Below are positions 36,393-45,963 of a stretch of 64,000 nucleotides of DNA, in pieces. The DNA is from Candidatus Pantoea persica. GTDB lineage: Bacteria; Pseudomonadota; Gammaproteobacteria; Enterobacterales; Enterobacteriaceae. The stretch is taken from the NCBI RefSeq assembly GCF_013753875.1, contig NZ_SMDS01000010.1:414498-478497 (forward strand). Reading direction: 5' to 3'. Made by a program: the position numbers and the translations under genes. Under the pieces are notes generated by a model. The model worked only from the letters and a program-made list of their open reading frames with translations. It searched no databases and had not been told where the DNA came from. Numbering within the stretch: the stretch's first letter is position 1; each line of letters begins with the position of its first letter.

Positions 36393-37499
36393 TTATTTGC
36401 CGCTTTCCACTCGCGTCCAGGCGCGGGTGCGCGCGCGATCCAGTTTCGGATCCTGCACCTTGAGCACAAAGAGCTTCGACATCGCCTCCGGCGTCGGGAA
36501 GATGCCCGGGCTGTTGCGAATGTCGGCGTTGATCAGCGGCAGTGACGCCTTGTTACCGTTAGCGTAGGACATCTTATTGGAAACGTCGGCAATGACTTTC
36601 GGATCCATGATGTAGTTCAGCCATTGATAGGCGGCGTCGAGGTTTTTCGCGTCTTTCGGGATCGCCATCATGTCAAAAAAGGCGAGCGCGCCCTCTTTCG
36701 GCACGCTGTAGGCGAGGTGCTCGCCGTTTTTCGCCTGATTGGCACGGTTTTTCGCCTGCAGGATATCGCCGGACCAGCCGATGGCGACGCAGGTATTGCC
36801 GTTCGCCAGATCGTTAATGTACTGCGACGAGTGGAAATAGCGGATGCTGGGACGCAGCTTCAGCAGCAGACCGGTGGCTGCGCCGGTGTAGTCTTTGGCG
36901 TCAGCGCTGTTGGAATCTTTGCCGAGATAGTTCAGCACGGTAGCGAAGATCTCTTCCGGCGCGTCAAGGAAGGAGACGCCGCAGCTTTTCAGCTTCTCAA
37001 GATTTTCCGGCTTCAGCACTAGATCCCAGCTGTTGACCGGCGCGTCGGCGCCCAGCGTCGCCTTCACCTTCTCGACGTTGTAGCCGATGCCGGTGGTGCC
37101 CCACAGATAGGGAATAGCGTATTTATTGTCGGGATCGTGCTGTTCGACCTTCTGCATTAGCTCAGGATCGAGGTTCTTGTAGTTCGCCAGCTTGCTCTTG
37201 TCGAGCGGCTGGAATACGCCGGACTGCAGCTGGCGCGCCAGGAAGCTGGAAGATGGCACCACCACGTCGTAGCCGGTACTGCCCGCCATCAACTTGCCTT
37301 CCAGCACTTCGTTGGAATCAAAGACGTCGTAGACCACCTTCACGCCGGTCTGTTTTTCAAAGTTTGGCACGGTATCGGCAGAGATATAATCTGACCAGTT
37401 ATAGACATGCAGCGTTTTATCTTCCGCCATCGAGCCTGCAGAGGCGGCCATCAACACACCAGCAATCGCCCCTAACAACCATTTTTTCTGATTAGACAT
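36393..37499 (-). CDS. potF: putrescine-binding periplasmic protein PotF
   Basis: A spermidine/putrescine-type solute-binding protein, 368 residues. The signal peptide is MSNQKKWLLGAIAGVLMAAS, cleaved after the Ala run. The mature N-terminus EDKTLHVYNWSDYISADTVP carries the Trp-Ser-Asp residues that line the polyamine pocket. WGTTGIGYNVEKV and AIGWSGDILQA are family hallmarks. It is the first gene of potFGHI, with an AGGAGG-like RBS (AGGAGGAAATAAA). Intact. Confidence 0.97.
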   Translation of the reverse strand: MSNQKKWLLGAIAGVLMAASAGSMAEDKTLHVYNWSDYISADTVPNFEKQTGVKVVYDVFDSNEVLEGKLMAGSTGYDVVVPSSSFLARQLQSGVFQPLDKSKLANYKNLDPELMQKVEQHDPDNKYAIPYLWGTTGIGYNVEKVKATLGADAPVNSWDLVLKPENLEKLKSCGVSFLDAPEEIFATVLNYLGKDSNSADAKDYTGAATGLLLKLRPSIRYFHSSQYINDLANGNTCVAIGWSGDILQAKNRANQAKNGEHLAYSVPKEGALAFFDMMAIPKDAKNLDAAYQWLNYIMDPKVIADVSNKMSYANGNKASLPLINADIRNSPGIFPTPEAMSKLFVLKVQDPKLDRARTRAWTRVESGK

Positions 37500-37883
37500 C
37501 TTTTTTATTTCCTCCTGAGCGGCTCATCTCAATCTGGCCAGACCGGGCTCCCGGTGCAGCAAGCGGGGTATAAATTCACCGATATTATGAATCAATATTC
37601 ACTGAGAGTTTAATAGCAAAAACTGATACCTGCGCTGCGAATGCGCGCCTGATACAGCTCCGCAAGAATAGCGGCAGTGCCCTTTCTCTACCAGACCCCA
37701 GCTTAAAAAACGCCTTTTAGCGATATGTTATGCATGTTTGTGCTATTTGGTCTGGCAGGATTGGCATAAACCACGAGAAATATCTGGCAGCAGCGGGCGA
37801 AAAGCAGAATAAAAAATGGCGGGGATAAAACAGAAACTGCCGTATAAAGCGGCAGTTAAAACAGGGCATGCGAGGCGGCCGCG
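37500..37883. other. potF-ybjN intergenic region with a hairpin
   Basis: 384 nt without a gene. It holds the potF promoter. A hairpin AACTGCCG / CGGCAGTT at 37835-37842 and 37850-37857, just beyond the ybjN remnant, may be its terminator, although the T tract is weak. Confidence 0.5.
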
Positions 37884-38282
37884 TCAGTGCAGCAGCGAAT
37901 GGCTGAAGCTGGCGAGCGGACGCTCCTCCTCTTCTTCGCCCATCATCAGCAGATTATTGGCGAAGGCTTCCATGATCACCATGGAGAGCTGCTCTTCGCT
38001 CTGCTTCATAAAGGCGGCGAACTGACCGAAAGTCAGCCCGGCGCTGGTGCCGAGCGACTGACAGACGATCAGCGGGATCAGCGCCGTCGGCTTCACCTCC
38101 GCCAGCGCGGAGAAAGAGAATAACGTTGTCGACCAGATCGATTTTGGCGTCAAACACCCCATCGAAGTTTTGCATATGCGGCAGATGGAGTGCCTGACAG
38201 GCATCACATTCGAACAAGTGATATTTTGCTGATCCAGCCAGCGACGTAACAGGTGGATATCCGGAACGACAAGAGAATTTAT
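37884..38282 (-). pseudogene. ybjN: ybjN, putative regulator, broken
   Basis: YbjN is a conserved enteric protein linked to stress and motility. The expected MNSLVVPDI begins here with ATA (38280-38282). A frameshift near 38227 garbles ECDACQALHLPHMQNFDG, which reads in another frame, and a second shift lies near 38120. About 27 residues are lost between TALIPL and IVCQSLGTSAG. The C-terminal part (MKQSEEQLSMVIMEAFANNL) is open to TGA. An upstream ATG at 38318 extends the frame with unrelated residues. Non-functional. Confidence 0.88.
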
Positions 38283-38369
38283 CGTAGTGTCCCAAGGAGT
38301 GAAGAAATAGGCGACCAAGCTTACGGAAAAAATGGCGTGGACGCTACGAAAACCGCTGAAAAGCGCGCC

Positions 38370-39272
38370 TCAGCCGCCGGTTTTAAGACTGAAACCGGGC
38401 AAGGTATGACGTTCAATCCGGCGGATCATCATGGCGGTGATGTCGATGCCGGTCGCGGTTTCGATGCCTTCCAGCCCAGGAGAGGCGTTGACCTCCATCA
38501 CTAGCGACCCGCGACGGGCGCGCAGGATATCGACGCCCGCCACTTCCAGCCCGAGCGTGGCAGCCGCTTTCACTGCGATCGCCCGCTCCTGCGGCATGAT
38601 CGCCACCGGGCGGGCGCTGCCGCCGCGGTGCAGGTTCGAGCGAAAGTCGCCCTCTTTGGCCGTGCGCTCGATGGCCGCCACCACTTCGTCGCCGATCACC
38701 AGACAGCGCACGTCGCGCCCCTGCGCCTCCTGGATAAACTCCTGCACCAGAATATGGGCATTCAGGCCGCGAAAGGCGTCGATCACGCTCTCCGCCGCCT
38801 GCCGCGTCTCCGCCAGCAACACGCCGATGCCCTGAGTGCCCTCCATCAGCTTCACCACCAGCGGCGTGCCGCCCACCATGGCGATCAAATCCTGAGTGTC
38901 GTCCGGCGACGAGGCGAAGCCGGTCACCGGCATATCAATCCCCTGGCGCGCCAGCAGCTGCAGCGAGCGCAGCTTATAGCGGGCGCGGGTAATGGCGACC
39001 GATTCGTTGAGCGAATAGCTGCCACACATTTCGAACTGGTGCAGCACCGTGGTGCCGTAAAAAGTGGTCGCAGAGCCGATGTGCGGAATCACCGCGTCGA
39101 AGTGGCCGAGCGCTTCGCCGCGGTAGTGTACCGCCGGCGACGCCGGGTTGATGTTCATGTAGCAGGAGAGCGGAGCAATGACCTGAATCTCATGTCCGTG
39201 CAGCGCAGCTGCCTCACGCAAGCGCCGGCAGGAGTAAAGTTCGCCGTCGCGCGACAGGATGGCAATTTTCAT
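38370..39272 (-). CDS. rimK: ribosomal protein S6 modification protein RimK
   Basis: An ATP-grasp ligase that adds glutamates to the C-terminus of ribosomal protein S6. It has 300 residues from [18 protein letters not shown], as in E. coli; in-frame ATGs upstream lie in unrelated sequence. Conserved ATP-grasp elements are [19 protein letters not shown] (near residue 137), [19 protein letters not shown] and the metal site [14 protein letters not shown] (near residue 258). It is intact and lies 17 nt downstream of nfsA. Retained while two other ribosome-modification genes, rimO and rlmC, are lost. Confidence 0.97.
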   Translation of the reverse strand: MKIAILSRDGELYSCRRLREAAALHGHEIQVIAPLSCYMNINPASPAVHYRGEALGHFDAVIPHIGSATTFYGTTVLHQFEMCGSYSLNESVAITRARYKLRSLQLLARQGIDMPVTGFASSPDDTQDLIAMVGGTPLVVKLMEGTQGIGVLLAETRQAAESVIDAFRGLNAHILVQEFIQEAQGRDVRCLVIGDEVVAAIERTAKEGDFRSNLHRGGSARPVAIMPQERAIAVKAAATLGLEVAGVDILRARRGSLVMEVNASPGLEGIETATGIDITAMMIRRIERHTLPGFSLKTGG

Positions 39273-39289
39273 CATCGATCCTTGCGGGT

Positions 39290-40012
39290 TTAGCGTGTCG
39301 CCCAGCCCTGCTGATGCAGGTAGTCGAGCATAAAGGGACGTGTCTCTTTGATAATCAAACGCCGGATCAGCTCGCTCCAAGTTTCGCTCCGCTGGTTGCT
39401 GTCGCGCTGCTCATAGTAGATCGCCGTGCGGCTGTCGTAGTCGGCCAGCACCTGCTGATCGACCGGCTGATAGCTGTTTTCATGCACCAGCATCGCCTGC
39501 GGCAGGCGCGGCTTGACATCCGGCACCGCATCCGGGTAGCCGATGCAGAAGCCAAACAGCGGCAGCACGAACTTCGGCAGGCCGAGCAGATCGGTGACCT
39601 GAGCGATGCTGTTGCGGATGCCGCCGATAAAGACGCCGCCGAGGCCGAGCGATTCAGCGGCGACCATGGCATTTTGCGCCATTAGCGCGGTATCGACGCA
39701 GCCCAGCAGCAGCTGTTCCGCGCGTCCCAGCTGCGCATTGGGGCAGATTTGCAGATGGCGGTTGAAGTCGGCGCAGAATACCCAGAACTCGGCGGCGTCC
39801 GCCACCCACTGCTGACCGCCGGTCAAGGTCACCAGCTGCTGACGCAGCGTGGGATCGGTGACGCGAATAATCGAGGAGCACTGCAGAAAGCTGGAGGTGG
39901 ACGCCGATTGCGCCGCGGCGATGATCGCTTCGCGCTGTTCCGCGCTAATCGCCTGGTCCGTAAAGGCGCGAATGGAGCGGTGGCTGCACAATAAATCGAT
40001 AGTTGGTGTCAT
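39290..40012 (-). CDS. nfsA: oxygen-insensitive NADPH nitroreductase
   Basis: An FMN-dependent two-electron nitroreductase and quinone reductase, 240 residues as in E. coli. The N-terminus [20 protein letters not shown] includes the FMN-binding [17 protein letters not shown] and FCIGYPDA are family hallmarks. The start overlaps the ybjC stop (TAATG). In E. coli the ybjC-nfsA-rimK-ybjN unit belongs to the SoxRS regulon; I did not identify a soxbox here. No lesions seen. Confidence 0.95.
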   Translation of the reverse strand: MTPTIDLLCSHRSIRAFTDQAISAEQREAIIAAAQSASTSSFLQCSSIIRVTDPTLRQQLVTLTGGQQWVADAAEFWVFCADFNRHLQICPNAQLGRAEQLLLGCVDTALMAQNAMVAAESLGLGGVFIGGIRNSIAQVTDLLGLPKFVLPLFGFCIGYPDAVPDVKPRLPQAMLVHENSYQPVDQQVLADYDSRTAIYYEQRDSNQRSETWSELIRRLIIKETRPFMLDYLHQQGWATR

Positions 40013-40170
40013 TAGGGTCTCCGGCGAGTGTCAGTTTTTTTAGCGGTGCGATCCAACAGCTGCGGCGCCATGGCCTGGGCGGTACGACACATCAACAGCC
40101 AGGCGGCGGGCAGCATAAGCAGAATGCCGATCAGCAGCAGCGCTTTCGGTAAACGCGTCACATTTTGCAT
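40012..40170 (-). CDS. ybjC: YbjC-like small membrane protein, shortened
   Basis: A 52-residue frame MQNVTRLPKALLLIGILLMLPAA... immediately upstream of and overlapping nfsA (TAATG), the ybjC position. The C-terminal half (ILLMLPAAWLLMC, MAPQLLDRT) resembles the second membrane helix and tail of E. coli YbjC (95 residues). The first helix and loop seem to have been deleted in frame, which leaves a single membrane segment. It may be a decayed ORF kept open mainly for coupling to nfsA. An ATG at 40218 would add 16 residues without support. Confidence 0.6.
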   Translation of the reverse strand: MQNVTRLPKALLLIGILLMLPAAWLLMCRTAQAMAPQLLDRTAKKTDTRRRP

Positions 40171-40367
40171 CGGCTTTCTCCTGCTTCGCACCGGGTTCAG
40201 GTTGTCAATTATGGTCAAGCTTCACAGACTTTCATAGACGAGGCGCATCAGACTAACAGGCATTTTCTGCTTTTCTTAAGCGCTTTGAGCGGGCATCATG
40301 TTGACCATTCACCCTGGCCTTTTGTGACGCGAGTCACATTAAAGGTGTCTGAATTAAGGAGCGTTTC

Positions 40368-40631
40368 ATGGTTACCGTTATTTTTGGTCGTCCAGGCTGC
40401 CCCTACTGCGTGCGGGCAAAAGAGCTGGCCGACAAGCTCAGCGCTGAGCGTGACGACTTCACCTATCAGTATATCAATATCCAGGCGGAAGGCATCACCA
40501 AAGCGGATCTGGAGAAAAGCGCGGGCAAACCGGTGAGCACCGTGCCGCAGATTTTCGTTGATGAGCAGCATATCGGCGGCTACACCGATTTTGTCGCTTG
40601 GACGCAGGCTAACCTCGGCGCAGGCGCCTGA
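40368..40631 (+). CDS. grxA: glutaredoxin 1
   Basis: A dithiol glutaredoxin, 87 residues. The active site CPYC lies at residues 11-14 in IFGRPGCPYCVRAKELA, and the cis-Pro and GSH-binding TVPQIFVDEQHIGGYTDF is intact. AAGGAG lies 6-7 nt before the ATG. It is divergent from ybjC-nfsA-rimK, as in E. coli, where OxyR controls it. It reduces ribonucleotide reductase and other disulfides with glutathione. Confidence 0.97.
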   Translation: MVTVIFGRPGCPYCVRAKELADKLSAERDDFTYQYINIQAEGITKADLEKSAGKPVSTVPQIFVDEQHIGGYTDFVAWTQANLGAGA

Positions 40632-40649
40632 GTCTTACTGACGCTGACA

Positions 40650-40676
40650 AACGGGCCGCAACGGCCCGTTTTTTTT
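40650..40676 (+). terminator. grxA rho-independent terminator
   Basis: Stem AACGGGCCG / CGGCCCGTT with a short CAA loop, then a run of eight T. Confidence 0.92.
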
Positions 40677-40680
40677 GCGC

Positions 40681-41019
40681 TCAGCGCCAGATGATGCGCA
40701 GCAGCAGCGCCCCGCTTCCCGCCCAGAACAGTGCGCTCAGGCTCCACGCTGACAGCATGGTTAGGCTTGTGCGCGCCAGCAGCGCGCCGTTGGGCAGCAG
40801 CGTGCCCCACAGCGCCATCAGCAGCGTGCTCTTTAACAGACTTTCCGCATGCAGCAGCGCCATCACCGCGCCGGGCAGCAGAAACAGCAGCAGCTCCGGC
40901 TGGCCGCTCCGCGTCGCCAGCCAGCCAGCCAGCCAGAAACGCTGCGCATAAATAAACACCAGACTGTAAAGCGCGACGCCTAACATCGCACTCATCCAGC
41001 GCAAGGAACGCTGTGGCAT
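40681..41019 (-). CDS. ybjM: YbjM-like inner-membrane protein
   Basis: A 112-residue frame from MPQRSLRWMSAMLGVALYSL with about four hydrophobic segments (LGVALYSLVFIYAQRFWLAG, LLLFLLPGAVMALL, LSALFWAGSGALLLR). Its position between grxA and ybjL, its length and its ILPGAV-like motif fit E. coli YbjM (125 residues, function unknown), although sequence similarity is modest. An upstream ATG at 41043 is less likely. It lies convergent to grxA, just past the terminator. I see no lesion. Confidence 0.65.
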   Translation of the reverse strand: MPQRSLRWMSAMLGVALYSLVFIYAQRFWLAGWLATRSGQPELLLFLLPGAVMALLHAESLLKSTLLMALWGTLLPNGALLARTSLTMLSAWSLSALFWAGSGALLLRIIWR

Positions 41020-41267
41020 ATCACCCCACTTATCGAAAATCATTATAATGACAACAACCTGCCGGGATCTGGTGGAAATAAAATGAAACAGGCCATCGGC
41101 TGGAGAAAAGTTTCCGCACGTGGCTGAAGGTGACTTTTATGATTAGAATATGCGTCGTCTGCAACCTAGCCTTTTCCAGCGGAAAAAGGCAGGCAGTGTG
41201 CGGCCTGCAATAGATTGCGAAAAAAAGCTTTTCATCAACAGTTTACACGTAAATAAGAAGTTAAACA

Positions 41268-42956
41268 GTGAATATAAACGTCGCAAATTTGTTAAGCGGA
41301 AATGATGTTCTGTTATTATTTGTCGTTCTGGCGCTCGGGCTGTGCCTAGGTAAATTGCGCCTGGGTTCGGTGCAGTTAGGAAATTCCATTGGCGTGTTAG
41401 TTGTTTCTTTATTACTCGGACAGCAACATTTTGCGATTAATACCAATGCCCTCAGCCTGGGCTTTATGCTGTTTATTTTTTGCGTCGGCGTAGAGGCGGG
41501 GCCTAACTTTTTTTCTATTTTCTTTCGCGACGGCAAAAACTATTTCATGCTGGCGACCGTGATGGTGGTCAGCGCCCTGCTGCTGGCGCTCGGCTTTGGC
41601 AAGCTTTTCGGCTGGGATATCGGCCAGACGGCAGGCATGCTGGCGGGCTCCATGACCTCGACGCCGGTGCTGGTAGGCGCAGGCGACACGCTGCGACAAA
41701 GCATGAGCGATGGCGGGCAGCTGGCGCTGATGCAGGATCACCTCAGCCTCGGCTATGCGTTTACCTACCTGATTGGCCTGGTGAGCCTGATCTTCGGCGC
41801 GCGCTACCTGCCACGCCTGCAGCATCAGGATCTGCCCACCAGCGCACAGCAGATCGCGCGCGAGCGCGGCCTCAACGCCGACAGCCAGCGTAAAGTCTTT
41901 CTGCCGGTGATCCGCGCCTATCGCGTCGGCCCGGAGCTAGTGGCGTGGAGCGGCGGCAAAAACCTGCGCGAGCTGGGGATCTATCGCCAGACCGGCTGCT
42001 ATATCGAACGCATCCGCCGCAACGGCATTCTCGCCAGCCCCGACGGCGACGCGGTGCTGCAACCTGGCGACGATATCTCGCTGGTAGGCTACCCTGACGC
42101 CCACGCGCGCCTCGACGCCAGCTTCCGCAACGGCAAAGAGGTCTTTGACCGCGACCTGCTCGATATGCGCATCGTGACGGAAGAGATCGTTGTGAAAAAC
42201 CATAACGCGGTGAACAAGCGCCTCAGCAAGCTCAACCTGACGGATCACGGCTGTTTTCTTAACCGCGTGATCCGCAGCCAGATTGAGATGCCGATCGACG
42301 ACAGCATTATGCTGCACAAGGGCGATATCCTGCAGGTGAGCGGCGAGGCGAAGCGCGTAAAAAACGTGGCGGACCGCATCGGCTTTATCGCCATCCACCG
42401 CCAGGGAACCGATCTGCTGGCGTTTTGCGCCTTTTTTATCGTCGGCCTGATGATCGGCCTGATCACCTTCCAGTTCAGCAACTTCAGCTTCGGCATCGGC
42501 AACGCCGCCGGGCTCTTATTCGCCGGCATTATGCTGGGCTTCCTGCGCGCTAACCATCCGACCTTCGGCTATATCCCGCAGGGCGCGTTGACCATGGTGA
42601 AAGAGTTCGGCCTGATGGTGTTTATGGCGGGCGTCGGCCTGAGCGCCGGCAGCGGCATCAGTCACGGCATGGGCAACGAGGGCGTGCTGATGCTGCTGTG
42701 CGGCCTGCTGGTGAGCCTATTGCCGGTAGTGATTTGCTATCTGTTCGGCGCCTATGTGCTGCGCATGAACCGCGCGCTGCTGTTCGGCGCCATTATGGGC
42801 GCCCGCACCTGCGCGCCGGCGATGGAGATTATCTGCGATACCGCGCGCAGCAATATCCCGGCGCTGGGCTACGCGGGCACCTACGCTATCGCCAACGTGC
42901 TGCTGACGCTGGCGGGTACGCTGATCGTGATTATCTGGCCGATTTTGCCTCTATAA
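41268..42956 (+). CDS. ybjL: putative transporter YbjL (AspT/AAE family)
   Basis: A 562-residue inner-membrane protein of the aspartate:alanine exchanger family (E. coli YbjL 561). The N-terminal half has about five membrane helices, starting [20 protein letters not shown]. Two cytoplasmic TrkA-C (RCK_C) domains occupy residues 200-375, and a second set of helices runs to the end ([16 protein letters not shown]). Paired [14 protein letters not shown] and [14 protein letters not shown] motifs line the substrate path. Intact; the substrate is unknown. Confidence 0.94.
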   Translation: MNINVANLLSGNDVLLLFVVLALGLCLGKLRLGSVQLGNSIGVLVVSLLLGQQHFAINTNALSLGFMLFIFCVGVEAGPNFFSIFFRDGKNYFMLATVMVVSALLLALGFGKLFGWDIGQTAGMLAGSMTSTPVLVGAGDTLRQSMSDGGQLALMQDHLSLGYAFTYLIGLVSLIFGARYLPRLQHQDLPTSAQQIARERGLNADSQRKVFLPVIRAYRVGPELVAWSGGKNLRELGIYRQTGCYIERIRRNGILASPDGDAVLQPGDDISLVGYPDAHARLDASFRNGKEVFDRDLLDMRIVTEEIVVKNHNAVNKRLSKLNLTDHGCFLNRVIRSQIEMPIDDSIMLHKGDILQVSGEAKRVKNVADRIGFIAIHRQGTDLLAFCAFFIVGLMIGLITFQFSNFSFGIGNAAGLLFAGIMLGFLRANHPTFGYIPQGALTMVKEFGLMVFMAGVGLSAGSGISHGMGNEGVLMLLCGLLVSLLPVVICYLFGAYVLRMNRALLFGAIMGARTCAPAMEIICDTARSNIPALGYAGTYAIANVLLTLAGTLIVIIWPILPL

Positions 42957-43269
42957 GATTTTTTTGCTGCAGTCCAGAACTTTTTTGTTAAGGCTCAGCA
43001 CTGAATAGGTGCCACTGCTTTTCTTTGAAATCCCCAAATTAAGGAGCCCGCCAGTTTTATACTGACGGGCTTTTTTATGTCTGCTATTTGCCCTTTCCCA
43101 TGCACGCCGCACGGATGACGGGAGATCATCAAACTTAAACCGTTCTGCAACCTGCATGTCATTTAGGAGCGGGCGCTATATACGCCGCTGGCCTGCGCCG
43201 CCAGGATACCCTTTGCTTTTGACATTTTGTGCGCCGCGCAGGCGCACCCGATGAGGACTGTTTACCCCG
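42957..43269. other. ybjL-ybjG intergenic region
   Basis: 313 nt. It contains the terminator at 43046-43076. Otherwise I see no gene; a minus-strand open frame of 68 codons has no family resemblance. Confidence 0.5.
43046..43076 (+). terminator. terminator downstream of ybjL
   Basis: Stem GCCCGCCAGT / ACTGACGGGC (one mismatch) with a TTTAT loop and six T following. It lies 90 nt beyond ybjL. Confidence 0.8.
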
Positions 43270-43881
43270 ATGGAAGCGTTAAACCACTCACTGTTTCTCC
43301 TGATCAACGCCACTCCGGCCTCGCCCACCTGGCTGCTGGCGCTGGCGCTGGCGACCTTTATCGCCAAAGCTCTTATCGCTATCGTGCCGCTGCTGATTGT
43401 CGCGCTCTGGCTGTGGGGACCGCGCGACCGGGTCGCCTCCCAGCGCGTGCTGGTGCTGAAAACCGGCATGGCGCTGATTTACGCGCTGGCCATCTCCTGG
43501 TGTATTGGCCAGCTGCTGCCGCATCCCCGCCCCTTCGCGATCGGGCTGGGCTATCAGTTTCTGCATCACGCGCCGGACGACTCCTATCCCAGCTACCACG
43601 GCACCACCATTTTCACCTTCGCGCTGGCCTTTCTGTTCTGGCATCGACGCTGGTCGGGCGTGATCCTGCTGGCGGTCGGCTGCGCCATCGCTTGGTCACG
43701 CGCCTATCTCGGCGTACACTGGCCGATGGATATGCTGGGCGGATTTCTGGTGGGGCTGCTCGGCTGTCTGGCGTCGCACCTCGCCTGGCAGAGCTACGGC
43801 GCGCGCATGCTGGCGACGGTTCATGAACTCTATCGCGCGCTGTTCGCGCTGCCGATACGCAAGGGCTGGATTCAGGATTAA
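43270..43881 (+). CDS. ybjG: undecaprenyl pyrophosphate phosphatase, PAP2 family (YbjG/BcrC)
   Basis: A 203-residue PAP2 membrane phosphatase that recycles undecaprenyl carrier lipid. Membrane helices flank motif 1 (GQLLPHPRPF; the usual K-x6-RP is reduced to HPRP as in YbjG), motif 2 YPSYHGTT near residue 104 and motif 3 SRAYLGVHWPMD near residue 143. In E. coli motif 2 is PSDHGT; Tyr replaces the Asp here, consistent with a single GAC-to-TAC change, and the catalytic His is kept. Open reading frame intact; activity may be reduced. Confidence 0.9.
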   Translation: MEALNHSLFLLINATPASPTWLLALALATFIAKALIAIVPLLIVALWLWGPRDRVASQRVLVLKTGMALIYALAISWCIGQLLPHPRPFAIGLGYQFLHHAPDDSYPSYHGTTIFTFALAFLFWHRRWSGVILLAVGCAIAWSRAYLGVHWPMDMLGGFLVGLLGCLASHLAWQSYGARMLATVHELYRALFALPIRKGWIQD

Positions 43882-43967
43882 GCAAGCGTGCAGCGCGCTG
43901 GCCGTAATGCGGATAGCACTGACAGGCAACCCCATAGTCTGAAAGCGGATGGCATAAGCAGAGGAGC

Positions 43968-44031
43968 AAAGCGTCCCGCGACAGGGATGTCGCGGGCCGA
44001 GCGCGCAGGGATGCCTTGAGCGACTTTGCGA
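43968..44031. repeat. REP/ERIC-like palindromic intergenic element
   Basis: Between ybjG and dacC lies a 9-bp perfect stem CCCGCGACA / TGTCGCGGG (43975-43983 and 43988-43996). It is followed by a second CAGGGATG and flanked by AAAGCG and GACTTT half-repeats. Two CAGGGATG cores in alternate arms resemble dispersed palindromic units of Erwiniaceae genomes. I see only this copy in the window. Confidence 0.45.
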
Positions 44032-44078
44032 TCGGCCCATGCCATCCGCGTCTGCTCAGCGCTAACAGCGCGCTCGTT

Positions 44079-45274
44079 TTAACTAAACCACTTACCGAAC
44101 AGCGAGTGGACCTGCATCAGCACGAAATCGACGATGCGGCTGAAGAAATTGCCCTCCGGCACCTCCTCCATCACCACCAGCGGACGCTGCTCAATGGTTT
44201 TGCCGTCCAGCAGTAAATCGATGGTGCCCACCACCTGATTTTTCTTCAGCGGCGCTTCCAGCTGCGGCGTGGTCAGGGTGTAGCTCGCCTTCAGGTTCTT
44301 CATCTGCCCTTTCGGCACCGTCAGCACTGTCAGCACCGCATCTTTCTCGACGCCTAGATTGACCTCTTTGCGATCGCCAAACCAGACGCGCTGTTGGGCG
44401 AACGGCTTGTCCGCCTTGATCGGCGTGACGGTTTCAAAGAAGCGGAAGCCCTAGGTAAGCAGCTTTTCGCTCTCGCGGAAGCGCGCGGCGTCGGTGGCGG
44501 TGCCGAGCACCACGGAGATCAACCGCATATAGTTTTCGGAGGCGGAGGCGACCAGGTTGTTGCCGGCGCCTGAGGTATGGCCGGTTTTAATAACGTCCAC
44601 CTGCAGGTTGGTGCTCCAGAGCAGCCGGTTGCGGTTCATCTGGCGAATATGGTTGAAAGTGAACTCTTTCTCTTTGTTCAGCGCATACTCGTCGGGCACG
44701 TCGCGGATCAGCGCCATATCGCGCGCGGTGCTGTACTGCCCCTCGGCATCCAGCCCGTGCACCGTCATAAAGTGGGTATTTTTCAGCCCGAATGCCTTCA
44801 CGTAGTTGTTCTCAGGCCGATAAAGGCGTCCTGGCTGCCGGCGACATAGTCCGCCAGTACGATACAGGCGTCGTTGCCAGACTGGATCATGATGCCTTTA
44901 TTCAGCTCAGAGACCGGAATGCGATCGCCGGGCTTGAGAAACATTAGCGAGGAGCCCTTCAGCTTTGGATTGCCCGTCACCCAGGCGTCCTGGCCCACTG
45001 TCACCATATCGTCGCGTTTGATTTTGCCCAACTTAAGCGTCTGGCCGACCATGTAGCTGGTCATCATTTTGGTCAGGCTGGCGGGATCGAGCCGATCGTC
45101 CGCGTTGCCCTCCGCCAGCACCTTGCCGCTGGCGTAATCCATTAAAATCCAGGCTTTGGCTTCGACCTGCGGCGGGGCAGGCGCGTCTATGGCAAGGGCC
45201 ACGGGGGCGAGAAAAAGCAGTAAGGAAGCGGCGGCGGCCTGCCGCAGGCGGCGAGAAGTGTGAATAGTCGTCAT
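44079..45274 (-). pseudogene. dacC: dacC, D-alanyl-D-alanine carboxypeptidase (PBP6), broken
   Basis: PBP6 trims pentapeptides in the periplasm. It opens [12 protein letters not shown] with a signal peptide and keeps the catalytic SLTK motif ([13 protein letters not shown]) and the SGN motif (IQSGNDACI). A shift and small loss near 44810 follow QDAFIGL. After MALI a short in-frame loss removes GKALI-like residues, and the KTG motif reads KTGH where KTGT is normal. TAG at 44451-44453 replaces Trp of LLTWGFRFFE, and a small shift lies near 44340. The C-terminal amphipathic anchor ([12 protein letters not shown]) remains. dacA or dacB elsewhere could compensate. Confidence 0.92.
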
Positions 45275-45540
45275 GTACGCTGGCATTCCATGTTAAATCG
45301 CGGTTTTAGGGCAGAACTCCCAAAGTGAAACGCTAACCCCTGACGCGACTAAAAAAAACCGCTCAACCGTAAAGTTATCTAGAGTTTGGTAGAGTAACCT
45401 TGGCATGCGCCAAGCGCACCAGCCAGTGTCGCCCCTGTGGCGCGCACAGAAAAGCCGGTGAAATTCCGATTTTTCGCAGAACGGTTAAGAGCGTCACAAA
45501 ATTCTGCCAGGCTGTTGGGAGTCAACTGAAGAGATCCACC

Positions 45541-45963
45541 ATGGACTTAGCCGTGTTTGACCTGGACGAAACCGTCATCTGTGAGGACAGTACCGCCCTG
45601 TAGCTGCGTTGGCTGGTTTCACAGGGGTTTGCGCGTGAAAGTTTGCTGGCCGAAGAGCAGGCGCTGATGGCGCGCTATTACGCGGGCACGCTGGCGATCG
45701 GCGTCGAAGTGGTTAACGACCGCTACAGCGGCCTGACCTACGGAACCATGACCTATAAAGAGGGCAATAATGTGACGCGGCTGACCGACTGGCGCGCGCT
45801 GTAGCTTAAGAGCCTGTTTCACTACACCTGGGCCTACAGCGATTCTGTGCACGACCTGCCTCTGCTGACGTAGGCCGATCATGCGCTGGTGATCAATCCC
45901 GACGCGCTGCTACACCAGGAGGCGCTGAATCGCGGTTGGGAAGTCTGTCGCTGGGCGCGCTGA
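45541..45963 (+). pseudogene. HAD-IB family phosphatase, interrupted by three TAG codons
   Basis: A HAD superfamily subfamily IB hydrolase (phosphoserine phosphatase-like fold). It opens MDLAVFDLDETVICEDSTAL with the nucleophile motif DLDET. In-frame TAG codons sit at 45601-45603 (where family members have Trp or Tyr before LRWLV), at about 45802 and at 45871-45873 (Gln-like position in LPLLTQADHAL). The acidic motif HYTWAYSDSVHDLPLL is intact. The cap domain is mostly deleted in frame around residue 55 (ALMARYYAGTLAI to GVEVV), leaving 141 codons of a usual 215 or so. Apart from these, the frame is continuous. Its TGA abuts the yliI stop. Confidence 0.8.

Noticed and set aside
43227..43826. 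Second open frame overlapping ybjG
   Set aside because: Same strand but one frame off; the PAP2 motifs belong to the 43270-43881 frame.
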